Assembly: GCA_023374045.1 (NCBI GenBank)
Contig: CM041777.1
Span: forward strand, 105,168,046 to 105,232,045
DNA from: Limonium bicolor
Taxonomy: Eukaryota > Streptophyta > Magnoliopsida > Caryophyllales > Plumbaginaceae
Length of the DNA: 64,000 nt
Reading direction: 5' to 3'
Shown here: in pieces, positions 23,206-36,330 of the stretch
Numbering within the stretch: position 1 is the first letter of the stretch
Layout of the letters: every line of letters starts with the position of its first letter
Notes under the pieces: generated by a model
What the model was told of the DNA's origin: nothing
The model's database searches: none
The model's input: only the letters and a program-made list of their open reading frames with translations
Position numbers and translations under genes: made by a program

Positions 23206-26200
23206 ATAGTTGCGCTCTGATGACTGGAACAGGGAAGTACCGAGTATAGGCAAACCTGAATTCGGGGAACGGGGTTAAGGGTTAGTATGTGAGGCTCGTT
23301 AGTTAGGGTTCCTCCGCAATAATGACAGAATACCTAACCGACACCTAAACCCAACCTCCACGTCCCTAGGGTCCATTCCAATTCATAGGAAAACGCCGGA
23401 GAGGTAGAAAGCCTTCTCACTCTCGGGAAACCCGATCTGGCATCTACTTAATGTTTACTATCAACACGAGAAGAAAAGGCTATACTATACAATAGGCGTT
23501 GCCAAAAGGATAATACCCGTAGAGGGACCAATTTTAGCGACAACTTGGGTCGACATGCTTAGCAGTCGATAGGACCCTACCTCACAAAAAAAAGAGGACC
23601 GAAATACCCTAAAATATATGTAATAAATAAAGCTCAAATAAGCAATTAATTAAGCCAAGGACGGTATTGAGATAAATACCGCAATTCGAACACCTGAGAG
23701 GGTAATTTAAGAAACCCCTCGTAAAACAAGGAAATCAGAGAATATAATTCGAGACGTAATTACACCATAAAATTGGTACGATCTATAATGCTGAATAAAG
23801 CATGACACAATTTTTACACACTAAATCTAATATTTCGGGACTCAATAAATTCCCTGCTTCTTCTTCTTACGTTCTCTTCATTCTCTGACGTAACAAATTT
23901 TCCAAGACACACCGATTACAGTTCCCTGAGAAAAAAAAACACTTGGTAAAAGGTTCATAAAAAGAACTCTCGAACCATGTAAATAGCCATTACCATGGGG
24001 CACTAGTTACCCACCCAAACACAAATCAAACAGATAGGAAATGGCAATGAATAATGCCACTATTGCGAAATAATCCCTCCAAACACACTACATATTCAGG
24101 GACTCTAAACAGGATTTATCAAATCATATATATATACCAATGTACATACATACATACCAGAAAAGACAAGTCACCAATAAAACCCAAGGAGTAAACGGGT
24201 GCAATTAAAGAAGGTCATGATTAGTAAATCAACCATACCTAACTTGAGTTAGCAATACAACCCAACGATCGAAAATAATATTGAGACCATGTAGCGAATG
24301 AACACATATACATACCCAAATGGTACGAGGATTGGAGTGAGAAGAACTTATAATTCAAGAAAATATAGATTGGAAGGAACACCCATATGAAGATGTATAT
24401 AAATCAAGGGATCATTATAATATGAATACGACCCCGCCTTAGGACACATGAGTATGTATTTATGCACACACCTAGAGGTGTATACAGTTGGAGAACTTGA
24501 ACAGTTACTCTAAAGACTTAGACTTGGACATTAGTCCATAAATTGTTTGCCAGGTGACTAGAAACGAATGTGATAAGAACTCAAGTTTGACTAATAAACT
24601 GATTGTTTAAATCGGACGTGCAAGGTTGAACTTGACCCTGGCCAGGTCAAGGAACACTACGCACAAATTGGGGTGAAAAGGTAGTCTGACACTTATGCTG
24701 ATCACGTTAGTGTTGGATGACCCTCGAACCTCCTACAAGTGGACACATGAACTACAGATCGGTGGAAATATTAAAAGTCAAGATTAAGAAATTACCAAGA
24801 AAGCGAGGTTGATGTGGATAATACGAGCTTGTAAAATCCATTGATACAATTCGAAACTCTAAGGGTAAACACATGGGTACACAATTATGTAAAGACTTGA
24901 GATGATGTGGGGTTACTAATAACCTAAAAGTTACCACATAAAATAAATACTATCGAACTCAAGTGCAATATGTAACCGGTAGTAGTCAAACAGTTTACAA
25001 TCCTAGGAACTTCTAACACATATAATTCAGTAACCTTTTGACTGAAACTAATTGAAGTCAACCAGCAGTGTCAATGCCATAATTGGACCGAGAAATAAAG
25101 GTTACCTAAAGATAAAGAAAAGTCTAAGTTGGCGGTACAAATCAAGCTACAAAATAAGTAAAAATGCCAGGAGAGTAAACTAACCGTCGACGTACAATTA
25201 CGATCGGCTATATAAAATAAACATGTTGTTATAACAATGACATGATTATAACATTGAGAAATAATAAGAACTAAATCGTTACTACAGAGAATATATCATA
25301 TAAGCCTGGAAGGCCTCCTGAGTACAGAAAGGGGAAACTAAACCAAAGGTAATCAGAGTAGCATAGCAGAAGCTGGTGGACCGTATCCCCCATGATCCTG
25401 TGGAACAACAAGTGATCTATCGACCAAAACCTTAAACCTAGAGAGCCTAAACCCGAATCCATTTCTAGACCGGTACGGATACCGATAAAAGTCTTTCAAT
25501 ACAGAAACTAAACCCTTAACATGGTCAAGACCTTTGATGAGAATATAGTGTGAGTTACATTGCATAGGAACTAGAGTGCTCAGTGAGAATTAAACATCTT
25601 GAACCAAGGCTCTAGGAGGGTATAATAGGGATTACGTGGGCGTAATCCATTTTTAAGGGGGGTATGCGCGTTGCGTTTCTACTGAGTTATTGCTCGTTTT
25701 ATGGTGTTGTTTTGGTTGCTATGTTTGTGAACTGTGTGTGGATTGGATTGAATGCATGGAAGTCATGAATGAATGACTTGTTCACCTGGTTGATATGAGT
25801 GTAGTACATAAATATTATTGGTACATCGAAATATTATTGATAACTGGGTGAAGCCACAAATGTGGCGTAGTGCTTATAAGCACAAATGTTGAAATAGAAC
25901 GGTGGAACTTGCGGGACATGATCCCTTGGTTAGAGAGAACGAATTTAGGACCTGATCCTTTCACTATGTGTATTCCTACAACCACACGTTGGTTGGTAGG
26001 TCGGTGTGTATGAATTGCGCAGAATTGTGTGTGTATTGCATTGTATGTACACCCTGCTATGAATGAATGTTGTGTACCTGTGATTTACACCTCAGCGTGT
26101 TATATATACATTGCTATGAGAATTTGTGTGTGAAGCCACTAGGGCGGCATAGTGCGTATAAGCACTGAGAATTATAATATAGGAGACTTAATCCTTTGGT

Positions 26201-26288
26201 TATCGCGAATGAATGCGGGACTTGATCCCTAGGAATAACAGGAATGGAAAACATCAGTTAAGGAAGTAACAACTTCGGGACGAAGTTC
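23206..26288 (+). mobile_element. Interior of element A, no coding capacity seen
   Basis: About 3.1 kb between PBS and PPT. Open frames are all under 75 codons and none has a knuckle, protease, polymerase, RNase H or integrase motif. Towards the 3' end the segment repeats itself: a block with GCCAC-GTGGC and GTGC-TATAA-GCAC dyads occurs near 25,850-25,930 and again near 26,130-26,235, each followed by GGGAC-TGATCCC motifs. Related blocks lie in the B remnant (31,960-32,060). Confidence 0.7.
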
Positions 26289-26305
26289 CTTTAAGGGGGG
26301 TAGGC
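26271..26305 (+). other. Stem-loop and polypurine tract of element A
   Basis: AACTTCG / CGAAGTT (26,271-26,287) with a three-base loop, then TTTAAGGGGGGTAGGC up to the 3' LTR. Element B has GACTTCG / CGAAGTC at the same place: the outer pair changed from A-T to G-C. Confidence 0.75.
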
Positions 26306-26616
26306 TAAAATACCCCGAATAATTAACAGTCCAAATTCGTGAAGGTTAAATTTAATTATGAGTAACCTTTATGATCATACAACTAAAACACGACGGGATT
26401 ATCCGAAAATAACACGTTATATACATAAGCAGTAACGAGGCATAATAGAATAGTCGTGGGTATATATATACATATACGACTAACAATGTGACAAAATAAA
26501 ATAGTTGTGTATATAACTAATAACGCGACATATCATATAGTCGCACATATATGTACAAGTATACAAAAAAATAGTCATGCATATAACTGATACAAGTAAA
26601 AAAAAAAAAGAGCAAG

Positions 26617-26696
26617 TGCGCTCCCGTCGGGGTTTGAACCCAGTACCCTTCGTACCCACTTTGAATGCCTTTACCGATTGAGCTGGTGCTCATATT
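26617..26696 (-). other. Antisense tRNA-like module in LTR A (3' copy)
   Basis: Same boxes as at 12,593-12,672: B box at plus 26,630-26,640 and A box at plus 26,674-26,684, minus strand. Both boxes are unchanged between the LTR copies. Confidence 0.6.
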
Positions 26697-26753
26697 CAAT
26701 AACATGATGTGCCACTTAACTCTAATGACTCACTACACTACTTACCTGTATAA

Positions 26754-26761
26754 TATAAAAG
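26754..26761 (+). promoter_or_regulatory. TATA box of LTR A (3' copy)
   Basis: TATAAAAG, identical to the box at 12,731-12,738 in the 5' copy. Confidence 0.45.
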
Positions 26762-28059
26762 GATTAACAATTAATCAGCCCCACTCTGGAGGTGTCCGAA
26801 ACTCCAACCGATCAGCCATGTATTACATTGATATATTAAGCTACTCATTAATCTATCCAATTCCTCAACAATGCTAACTTTTCCCCTGTTCCAATCGTTG
26901 CCACTTGCTCCCCCATCGCGTGAGTCTGTAGCCCAGTCAATAGACCACTCCATCCCTTCCATCCTTCCCATGCAAGTTGCCTTCCCTACTTTCCAAACAA
27001 TATCCCCATTCCTTCTCGCAGATGTGAACTTCGATTTTCTATACCCACGCAACCCCTCACCTTCTCCTAGTGGTTCCCGATGCATGCAAGTCCAGAGGAG
27101 GACAGTGAACTCGGGAACATCCCAATCCAACACCAAGCTCCTACATTGTCAAGCCCAGACCTTACATGCAAACCTACGGGTGGAATATTGGAGGTTCTGG
27201 AGCAAGGATTCCCCGTGCCTGCTCATGTTCTTGCGCAAGGTAGGAACTACCGATCACTTTCCTCTTACTTCTGTCCTCTGTTGCGTTGATTTCTTTGTCC
27301 AGTTCTGCCCGAGAACTCTGTTTAATCTCATATTGTTTTTTTTTGGCGATTCGCACTTGATCCTAGCTGGAGAACCAGCTGGTGGGATCCCTGAAGTTGT
27401 GAACAGAATCCTCTATGCAATTCTTGGAGGCCAGACCGAGAAACCAGTAAGCTGACTGTTTAAACTCCTCCCACCCCCTCAATTGTTTTTCCGAAACATC
27501 AGTGTTAACTCTCCACCTCCTTGTCTAACCTGTGCATGCATGAAGTCCACCTGGAAAACCGATGCAATGTTGTGCCAAAAAAACACACCCAGAAACTGAT
27601 CCCAAACTGCGATCCAAGGAAAGGTAATGAACTGACATATCCCGTGTATTCTGTTCCTGTTGTTTTTAAACACCACTAAAGACAACACCTAATCTGGAAT
27701 CTTCTCCTTGTGCATGGCCGGTTGTAAAGCCAAGGTTCCTTAGTCCAACCACAAACCAAAACAGCAAGGAAAACCCAGCTTGAACTACTTAAGGTTGTTG
27801 ACTAAACTCATAGCTATTTTGTGTTTGGAAATCTGATGTATTATGTCGATGTGGTAACCCTCAGCTTGTTCTTGGTCGTGTCTAAAAACTAAACTAGGAC
27901 CTGTTTGATCTGCTATTCGTAGGTTTATTGTCCAACATGCCAACAAATGACAAAAAAAAAACTGGTTGAGTAAAAGGATTGATAGGAGAGTCTAAGGGTG
28001 GTAATCAGATCAGATCAGAGCCGTGTAGTGTATGTCCCAGTTTTGGAAAGTTTGAATAT

Positions 28060-30188
28060 TTGTGACGTGAGAACTATGATAGGTAAGCTGGTATAGAAAT
28101 GAGATTCAAATTCTGTAGCTTATACCTCTGTGCAAACGAGTTCCAGGAACAGTAGTAAGGTGAAATTGATTGAATGATAAGCTTAAGAACTTGTTAACAA
28201 GTTGGGATAATTGTAAATAAGCCTGGGATGTGATAGAAACCAGAAAACAATTAGTAAGTGAAAGAAGAAGTAGTGTGCAGGAACATGTTTCAGTCTGCAG
28301 TCTTTCCGGTTTCTGTTGTTCTGCAACATTCAGTTTCCGTATGATAAATTTTCTGTGGCAATAGCAATGCTGCCGTGAGTTTACATTGAGAGCAAAGCTA
28401 TGTCAAGACTGTTAACTGAAGTTAAACAAACTGGGGAACATAACAATCAGATTAATGAATGAAAGTAAAAACAGCAGAAGGAAAGGATATCAGTTTTAGT
28501 TAGTTTTCAGTTTCTAAACTTTATATGCTGCTATGTATTAACTTCCTGAAATAACCTAGACGCTGTAATAACTTAATGACAGTTCTAAGAGATTACTAAA
28601 ACGTGAGACTAAGCGTAACAACAAAAAAAAAAACTACTCAGGTTGTGTTTCAGTTCTTGGTCAATTTCAGTTTCAGTAATATGAAGTTCAGTGCCTTTAA
28701 CCAAGCTGTTTTGGGCTGTTTTGAGGTTGAAAACTTATTTAACGCACTTAACTCAATAACTTGACAATGTGGGGGAAAGTAAGAACCAGATCAATGGATG
28801 CACAAACAAAAAAAACAGTAGAAGAAGAAAAGAATACAGCAGTTCAGGTTTAAACGTCTGCAAGCTTGGGCCTTTCTGTACAGGGACTTTCCAAAGGCTT
28901 AATAACGGTTGTATTATCGGGGAAATGAATCTGAACTCATGCTAACCTATCAACCTACATGTAAATAAGATGGGGAAAACAGAAAACAGATAAGGGAGCA
29001 GAAAGGAAATAATAGACAAGAATGCACCAATTCAAGAGTTCCTGCTTTCTTGCAGTTTCAGTTTTCTTGTAAGTTCTGGCCAGTTTCAGAATTAGGCAGT
29101 GTCAGTAGCGGTAACAGATTTGTATTGGAGTTAAAACCTTGATTAACACTAAGCTAAGTATTAGGAAATCTAGAGAAAAAAAACTAGAGGCCAAGTTCTT
29201 GAATAGACAGAAGAAGAAGATAAGAGGAGAAGATGGCAGTTTTAGATTTCGATTCTTGTAGCTGTGTTCTGATTTTTGTTTATAAGCTTTCAGAGGTGTG
29301 GTCCTTGCTACTTGTGATTGTTTAAAGATTTAAAACTATATCGAGACATGTAACTAAATAGGTAAACAAGCGGGGGGAAACTATCAGTCAGGTTATGCAA
29401 CAGAAATGGAAAATGGAAGTAAATCTTATCAGATTTTTCTGTTTCAGTTTTTCATTGTTCTTGTTTCAGTTTTGGTATGACTGCGTACAGAGGGATTAGG
29501 AGAAGCTGTACTGAGTTGTTAATGACCTTAAAACGTTACTAATATACCTAAGTCAGTCTCTATGAGTTTTGGGGAGAAGTTAAGGGGCAGGTTAATAATG
29601 AAACAGAAAGAAAACCAGAAGAGCATAACTCACCAGTTTCTAATATCGGTTTCTGCAGATTCTTGTGTGTTCAGTATAAGAATGTTTTAGTGGAATTAAC
29701 AGTGTTGTTTTTGGGTGTTTCTGAGTTGGAAATCTTGCTAAGACACTTAGCTAGTTGGGTAAACACCTTGGGGAAAATTAGAAGTCAGTTTAACTAACTA
29801 AAAGAAGGAATGAAGAAGAAACATACAGATTGGGTTTTTGGATTTTCTGTAATTTGCTGTCTCTGTATAACGGTAATATAGATGGTATGAGAAGGTTGAA
29901 GTGGCCTGGAAAGGAACTTAAAACTGTGATAATACATCTATCTAAGAGTTTAAACACTTTGGGAAAAATTAGGAATCAATCTAATGCAATAAAAGAGGAG
30001 TTGGAATGGAAGTATTCACATGTTTGATGTTTCAGTTCACTGAAACTTGTGCCTCTGCATGATCGATTTCCAGAGGTGTTACGAATGGGGCGTTGGTCTA
30101 ATAATGAACCCAAACCATTACTAGTACACTTAGATGAGTTGGTAAAACATTTTGGGAGAGTTAGACATCAGTTTGGCACATTAAAGGT
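28060..30188 (+). repeat. Decayed ~195-bp tandem repeats, 3' copy
   Basis: Sister of the array at 14,050-16,151, with the same unit order and small indels. It is uninterrupted here and shows the target sequence CACATTAAAGGTGAAGC that the solo LTR split in the 5' copy. Confidence 0.65.
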
Positions 30189-31074
30189 GAAGCTAGATAA
30201 AGGTATACACATATATTGTGTCTCGGATGCGGTAACTTATGGCTTCTGTACAAACATGTTTTAGGAGTATTCTAAAGATTATAATTCTATGATAATAGGT
30301 TTAATACAGTACTAACCTATATAGCTAAGGGGGGGATACGTCTTAGGCGATATAAACTCCTTCTTAGGTAACCTGTCACAAGGTGGTGCGTAAAATACTC
30401 TAAACATTTGTTAACGAGAGGACTTAGCTAACGTGTAAAACGTCATTATAAATGCCCTAAAAGCAACATAAAGTTTAGGGCTAATACTTGGAAAGTCCTA
30501 AGGGCCACTATAAGTTTAGCATCCAAAAGTTCATCTAGGGAATAACACCCGGTATAAATGAGATAAACTAGAACAATGTCATCACATGAAATCATGAACT
30601 GACACATTATTTTGAATCAACGTTAGGTCCGTAACGAATGCAATCGAGACCCCGTGTGTGAGACGACACATGCTTCTGAATAAGGTATGGACATGTGTGG
30701 TTCGTATGTTGCCGTGTTACATGGCTTGTGTGCTGTGTGCCTTGTTTGTTTATGACCACAAGACTAATGCATGAAAACAGATGTTTGTTTAACCATGCTT
30801 ATTTGTCTGGTGGGAGCTTGTGTAAGGCTTGTGAATGGATTGATTATTTTCCTTGCTTACCTGCTTGCTATTATTGTGCATATTGCTTGCGCGCACACAA
30901 TAGTGTAGTCCCTTCTCGTTGATGAATCCTTGAGATGAAATACAACAAACTTCGTAAACAAAACCAAGGAACTACATAAGGGAAAAACTCCTCTTAACTA
31001 TAGAGGACCTCTAAAGACACCCACTATGGAATCGAATTATCTAAGGTAATGATAAGCCAATACCTTTAGAAATG

Positions 31075-31502
31075 AGTAGGGAGACAGACCCTTTGTATCC
31101 GGGGTAGAGACCATTAATCTAAAAAGGAATAGGGAGACGGAGCCTTTGTATCCGGGGTAGAGACCATTAATCTAAAAAAAGAATAGGGAGACGGACCCTT
31201 TGTATCTGGGGTAGAGACCAATAAGATTAAAAGGAATAGGGAGACGGACCCTTTGTATCCGGGGTAGAGACCAGAACATTGAGAAGGAATAGGGAGACGG
31301 ACCCTTTGTATCCGGGGTAAAGACCAATAAGATTAAATGAATAGGGAGACGGACCCTTTGTATCCGGGTAGAGACCAGAACATTGAGAAGGAATAGGGAT
31401 ACAGACCCTTTGTATCCGGGGTAGAGACCAATAAGATTAAAAGGAATAGGGAGACGGACCCTTTGTATCCGGGGTAGAGACCAGAACATTGAGAAGGAAT
31501 AG
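31075..31502 (+). repeat. 53-bp tandem repeat array, 3' copy first part
   Basis: About eight units of the 53-bp repeat. From 31,166 onward the units, including private variants (TCTGGGG, GGTAAAGACC, GGGATACAGACC), are the same as those from 38,677, so about 337 bp are present on both sides of the B segment. Confidence 0.88.
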
Positions 31503-32130
31503 GGAGAGTACCGAGTATAGGAAACCTAATTTGTGAAACGGTTACGGGTTAGTTTGTGAGGCTCGTTAGCTAGGGTCCATTTCAATCCGTAGGAAAACGC
31601 TACTGGAGAGGTAAGAAGCCTCCTCACACTCGGAAAAACCCGATCCTGGCCGTTTACACAATGGCATATATCATCCGGTAGGACAACTATGTACCCCTTC
31701 TTTTCCTCGATGTTTCGGTTTAGTGTAGGTTACGGTGGCGTACCCCTCTTTAAGGGGGGTAAGCGCGTTTCGTTTTGGATGTGTGGTTGATTTTACGATG
31801 TATTCCTACAACCACTCGTGGTTGTTGGTAGGTTTGTGTGTTTGGATTGCGTGTGAAAATGGGTTATGTACGCTATGTATGATGAATGTTGTGTGCCTTG
31901 ACTTGCACTTTGACATGATATACACATCGTTAGCTCCTTGGTGTACTATGATAACTGGTGTGAAGCCACTGAAGTGGCATGGTCCCTCGAAGCACTGAGA
32001 ATTTTAATTATGGACTTAATTCATTGGGTATCGTGAATGATGCGGGACTGGATCCCTAAGATTTGCTAGGAGTGGAAATATAAGTTAAGGAATAGACTTC
32101 GGGACGAAGTCTCTTTTAAGGGGGGTAAGC
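31503..32130 (+). mobile_element. Element B, truncated interior
   Basis: Starts abruptly with GTACCGAGTATAGG, a sequence that in A lies about 30 bases past the PBS, so B has lost its 5' LTR, its PBS and most of its interior. At the 3' end are the GCCAC-TGAA-GTGGC dyad, a GGGACTGGATCCC motif, the stem-loop GACTTCG / CGAAGTC (32,095-32,111) and the PPT TTTAAGGGGGG (32,115-32,126). An 87-codon frame at 31,735-31,998 has no family signature. Confidence 0.7.
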
Positions 32131-32520
32131 TGAATACCCCTAATATTAAACGCGTGTTATAACTCGGACATATGATAACGTATGACAAATTAAATTTAGT
32201 GCGGGCATATAAATGCCCGAAAACATGGCAACTTATATACTATGTCGGTCACGTACTTATACATGTACATTTATAAAAAATACGTATACGAAACGTATCC
32301 TACTATAACGTCGTACATAATAAATAGTAACGTCGCATCATTATATATATTACTAAAACGCGACAAAATAAAAGGGGGCATATATGAATATACATGTACG
32401 TATAAATGACTAGTGACGTATAAATAAATAACGCGACATATTATATAGTCGCTTATATATATATATATACAAATAAACATGTACATAGCTTATACAAAAA
32501 AAAGGAAAAAAGGAAAAGGG

Positions 32521-32605
32521 AGCAAAGGCGCTCCCACTGAGGTTCAAACCTGAGACCTCCCGTACCTTTCCTGAATGTTTAACCGCTGAGCTATGCTCGA
32601 ATCAG
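32521..32605 (-). other. Antisense tRNA-like module in LTR B
   Basis: Best preserved of the three. On the minus strand, A box TAGCTCAGCGG (plus 32,583-32,593) fits the consensus TRGCNNARYNGG, and 32 bases later comes B box GGTTTGAACCT (plus 32,540-32,550). The flanks GAGCAT and GGGAGCGCC hint at a former acceptor arm. Not a functional tRNA: the arms do not fold properly. Confidence 0.65.
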
Positions 32606-34469
32606 TAATACATACTCACGAATCAAAACTAGTAAACTCTGAGCTGCGCTAACTTAATTAATAACCCATCTTCCTTCCTTGGTATTGCAACAGATCGAAC
32701 AAAAAAAACAACACAGACAGGATTCTCGCTAATTGATTCCCCTTTCAATCCGATTGGCAACTACCACTCCCATGGTGAGAGTTTGAATAACTCGAACTTC
32801 CACGAGCCTCTGGGAACTTGGGAACATTATCTCCCTAGCCTCACCCTGTAACACACCACTGTCCCATGACTAGGAAAACAATAGAGTAAGTTACATCTCA
32901 AGAAATTCTGAAGCCAAGGGAGACAACAATTCAGTATATGCCGTTAAACAAAAGAAAAGGGGAGAAACTGCATTTCAAACCCCTGTAAACTCACGCACGT
33001 TTATGGGAATATAATGCAGTATGTAAAAGCTGGTTCTGTTCAGGAACAATGTCAAGTCCCAGGTGCACTAAGATAAGTTAGTGAACAGTCCCATACAGCA
33101 GAATCTACACCTTGGATTCTGGAAATAAAACGCCACCATTCTCTCTGTAATCTGGGAACCAATACCCTTGTTTTAATGTAGAATACTACATCAGTCACAC
33201 ACATTCATGGTCATGTAGTGGAGCACTTAAAATCTGTCGTGACTCCACCTGAAACAGAGAACCGAGAAGAAGCTATGTCTGAAAAAAAAAAGAAATTTCA
33301 ACAGCAATGGGTATACTGTTGTTGGCTGCTATGTTTGAGGAAATCAGACAGAGAACAATGGCACCTAACTTCCACAACTCCTGCTTGGTAAACTGTGATT
33401 AATATACTTTTTTAATCCCTTCAATTAATAAACTAATCTAGCCCATAACCTCCTCTACTTACTGCACAGTTTGTGCAAGTCAGAGAACAAACTGTCTGCT
33501 CCTCTATTTTCATGCGTGCTCTCCAGATTTCCAGGCTGTTCCTGGTTGAAGTCACTCAACAGATACACCACTAAACCCTGTGCCATCTTGACTTCAGTAA
33601 GAGCATATCGGAACCTACTTTCCTTTCCAAACAGAGTAGACATCAGTTGCTTAACCCTTCTCTTTTCCTTCTGTAGTTATGCCGAGAATAGTTCTCTTCT
33701 GCCTGACTCCTTCCTCCTCATTGTATGTGTGACCTTGTCTGTAAAATAAACCCATGAAGAGTGCCAAAGCTCTCCAGGAAGAACAGCCCATTTCTGTTCC
33801 AAAATGACAGGCCAAGGTGAACTCCCAATCGGTTTCTCAAAGACCTGTTGCATCAGTCTCTGGTGCCCGATAATACCAGCACCACTCATCCCATCTCTTC
33901 TGTTTTATTGTGTCCAAAAAGGTTCTTGCATTTGAATCTTCTTTTCACTCCTGTGTGCATGCGTGAAACCTTGGGAACATCTTCACAAGGTGTGCAGAGG
34001 CTTGCTAAGGAAAACTAGAACGTCCTGGTGAATCAAACCCACTTCACGGTAAGAAAACAAACCATCTCCCTCACATCTCTTCCTTGCTTTCTGTTCTGTC
34101 CTCTAAACTTCCTGTTTTTGTCTCGCAAGAACCCTGCATGCTAACTAAGGGAGCAGCCCTGGAAACTCTGAAACAGAATATCTCCAAGAACTCCTAAAGG
34201 TGAGATTATGAGACCAAAAAAATCTGGTTGTTCGAGCCCCTTTATGCTCCGTTTTGTATCCGACAGTTGGTGAGCTGACTTCCCTTTCTCTCAGCTGTCC
34301 TCTTGTGTGGATTTCCTTGGCAAGACCCTTCTGGGTGAGAGTAAGAGAACCTCCAGGAAACTACCTTCTAATCAAGGTAAGAGAAGCTACCAAGAATCTT
34401 TAGTATACAACTCCTGATATCAAAAAACAAAACTGAAACGACGGCAACAAGAAATTCCTATTCTGTAAA

Positions 34470-36330
34470 ACTTAGTGTTTGTGCAGCCGGTCTCCAGTGG
34501 TGATGTGAAGAGTCGTAATACTTTGTTCAAGTATTAAAAACTGTATTAAAACAAAAAAACTGAGTAACTAAACAGGCCTGGGAAAAAAATAGGTGATAGG
34601 TTAGATAGCAGAAACAAAACTGGAAAAAGAAGAGTAATTAGTTGCACGTTTCTGTTCTTTCCCGTTAGTGTGTGGGTTCTGTAACATTAACAACGTGGTA
34701 ATGGGTCCTAGTGGATAAATGATGAACCTAAAACCACAACTAATACAACCAGGCGGTTTAGTAAATACTCTGGAAACAATGAAGACTAGTTCAGTATAGT
34801 AGAATTGAGAATAGTAGGAGGAATACACCGAAACTGATCTGCATGTCTCATAACAATTGTTTTCTGTATAACTAGGTTCCAGAGGAAATTATAAGGTCCT
34901 CCTTGGTTTAATAATGAACTTAAAGACTAGCTGACACCTTATCCAAGTGGGAACCAATCGGGCAGTGCAATGGAACCAGATCTAGGAACAAACAAAAAAA
35001 AAGAGAGAGAAAAACAGTGTTGTGCAGAAACTCAAAACTAAACTCTGTAAACTTCTGTTCCTGAACACTTCACTTCCAGGGGTGATATGATAATGGTTAG
35101 GCTTGATTCACGTCTTAAAAAAACTGCACCAAAACAATTGTAAACTGCTGTTCATAAGTTATAGTCAAACCTGATAACAAGGAGCTAGAAATAGCTAAGG
35201 AAATTGGGTTGTGAGCTGTATTAGTAAGTTAGTAACAACAAGGAAACTGGGGCATTTGGGTTAAGTCTGATTTTTCCCTAGTATCGAGTGGGAATGAGAT
35301 CTACCCTAAGTTAATAACTATTAAAGCCTTGCTGCAACACATAACTAAGTGGGATAAATACTTTGGAAAAAAATAGAGGTTAATTAATTAACTAAAAGAG
35401 GAGTAGAGAGGAGATGCAGAAATTTGTTTTCAGATTTCCTGCAACACACCACCACTTCTGTAAAATGAGTTTCAGAGTTGTTAACCATGTCACTTTGGGT
35501 TTGGGTCGAAGTCATAAGCTTGGGATACACTTGGCTAGGTGGGTACTCAAATTGAGAAGAAGATTCAAAGACAGATTGTGAACACACGGAAAGAAAACAA
35601 TAATAGGAAATAAGTGTGATCAGATCTGGTTTTAGAATTCTGTGTTGGGTTCTGTTACAGGTGGGATGTGAGTGTCGTATGGGGTCTGTTTAGAGAATTA
35701 AAATTTTGTGTTAAGGTACCTAACGGAGAAGTTATACAATCTAGGGGAACTGAAGTCGGAGTAAGGAACAAAGTAAAGAAATGGAATAGCGAGTTTCAGA
35801 TTGGTGTTTCAGGTCTCTGTGAGGGTTGCTCTCTGTACAACGTATTTCAGAGTAGTTAAGGAAATTGTAGTGGCTTGAAAATGAAATTTACAACATTGCT
35901 AGTGCGTTGATCTTGGTGGGTATATCATTGGGAAACTAGAGGGCAGTTTAACAACATAAAGAAGTAATGCAGAAAAGCTGTTTCGGATTTTGGATAGTTG
36001 ATAGGTTCAGTATAATTGGTTACAGGAGTAATATGAGAGTTGTAATGGGTGTAGAATGGACTTAAAACCTTGCTAATCCATCTACCTGAAAGTGTGAATA
36101 TTGTGGGAGAAATTAGGAGGCAGCTTAATGCATTAAACATTGAGGTTAAATGGAAATTTCACAGGGATGTTGTTACAGTTTTAGATAATCTGTTGCTTCT
36201 GTATGACTAATCTATAGGATTCTAAGAGTGTTGAGTGGGTCTGTAAATGAGCTCAAAGCATCACTATTACATCTACCTAAGAGGGTAAACAATTTGGGAA
36301 GGTTAGACATCAGGTGGATACCTTAAAAGT
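34470..36330 (+). repeat. Decayed ~190-bp tandem repeats in LTR B
   Basis: The marker block (GGTAAAC-TTTGGGAA-TTAG-CAG) returns near 34,765, 34,945, 35,350, 35,545, 35,750, 35,925, 36,100 and 36,290, about 175-205 bases apart with one missing step. Orthologous in position to the LTR A array. Confidence 0.6.

Larger units (their letters stand above)
26306..31502 (+). mobile_element. 3' LTR of element A, first part
   Basis: Begins TAAAATACCCCG, so the expected TG is changed to TA. Matches 12,291-16,151 and then, without the solo LTR, 20,718 onward. It holds the sister tRNA-like module, TATA box (26,754-26,761), 195-bp repeats and 53-bp array. A 194-codon frame at 26,871-27,455 is interrupted by a stop in the 5' copy and has no family motif. 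The segment ends inside the tandem array, joined at 31,502/31,503 to interior sequence of B. Confidence 0.8.

Noticed and set aside
26871..27455. 194-codon frame in the 3' LTR of A
   Set aside because: The 5' LTR copy has an in-frame stop and frame differences (only 88-140 codons open at 12,947-13,369), and composition looks non-coding. Probably chance within R/U5 sequence.
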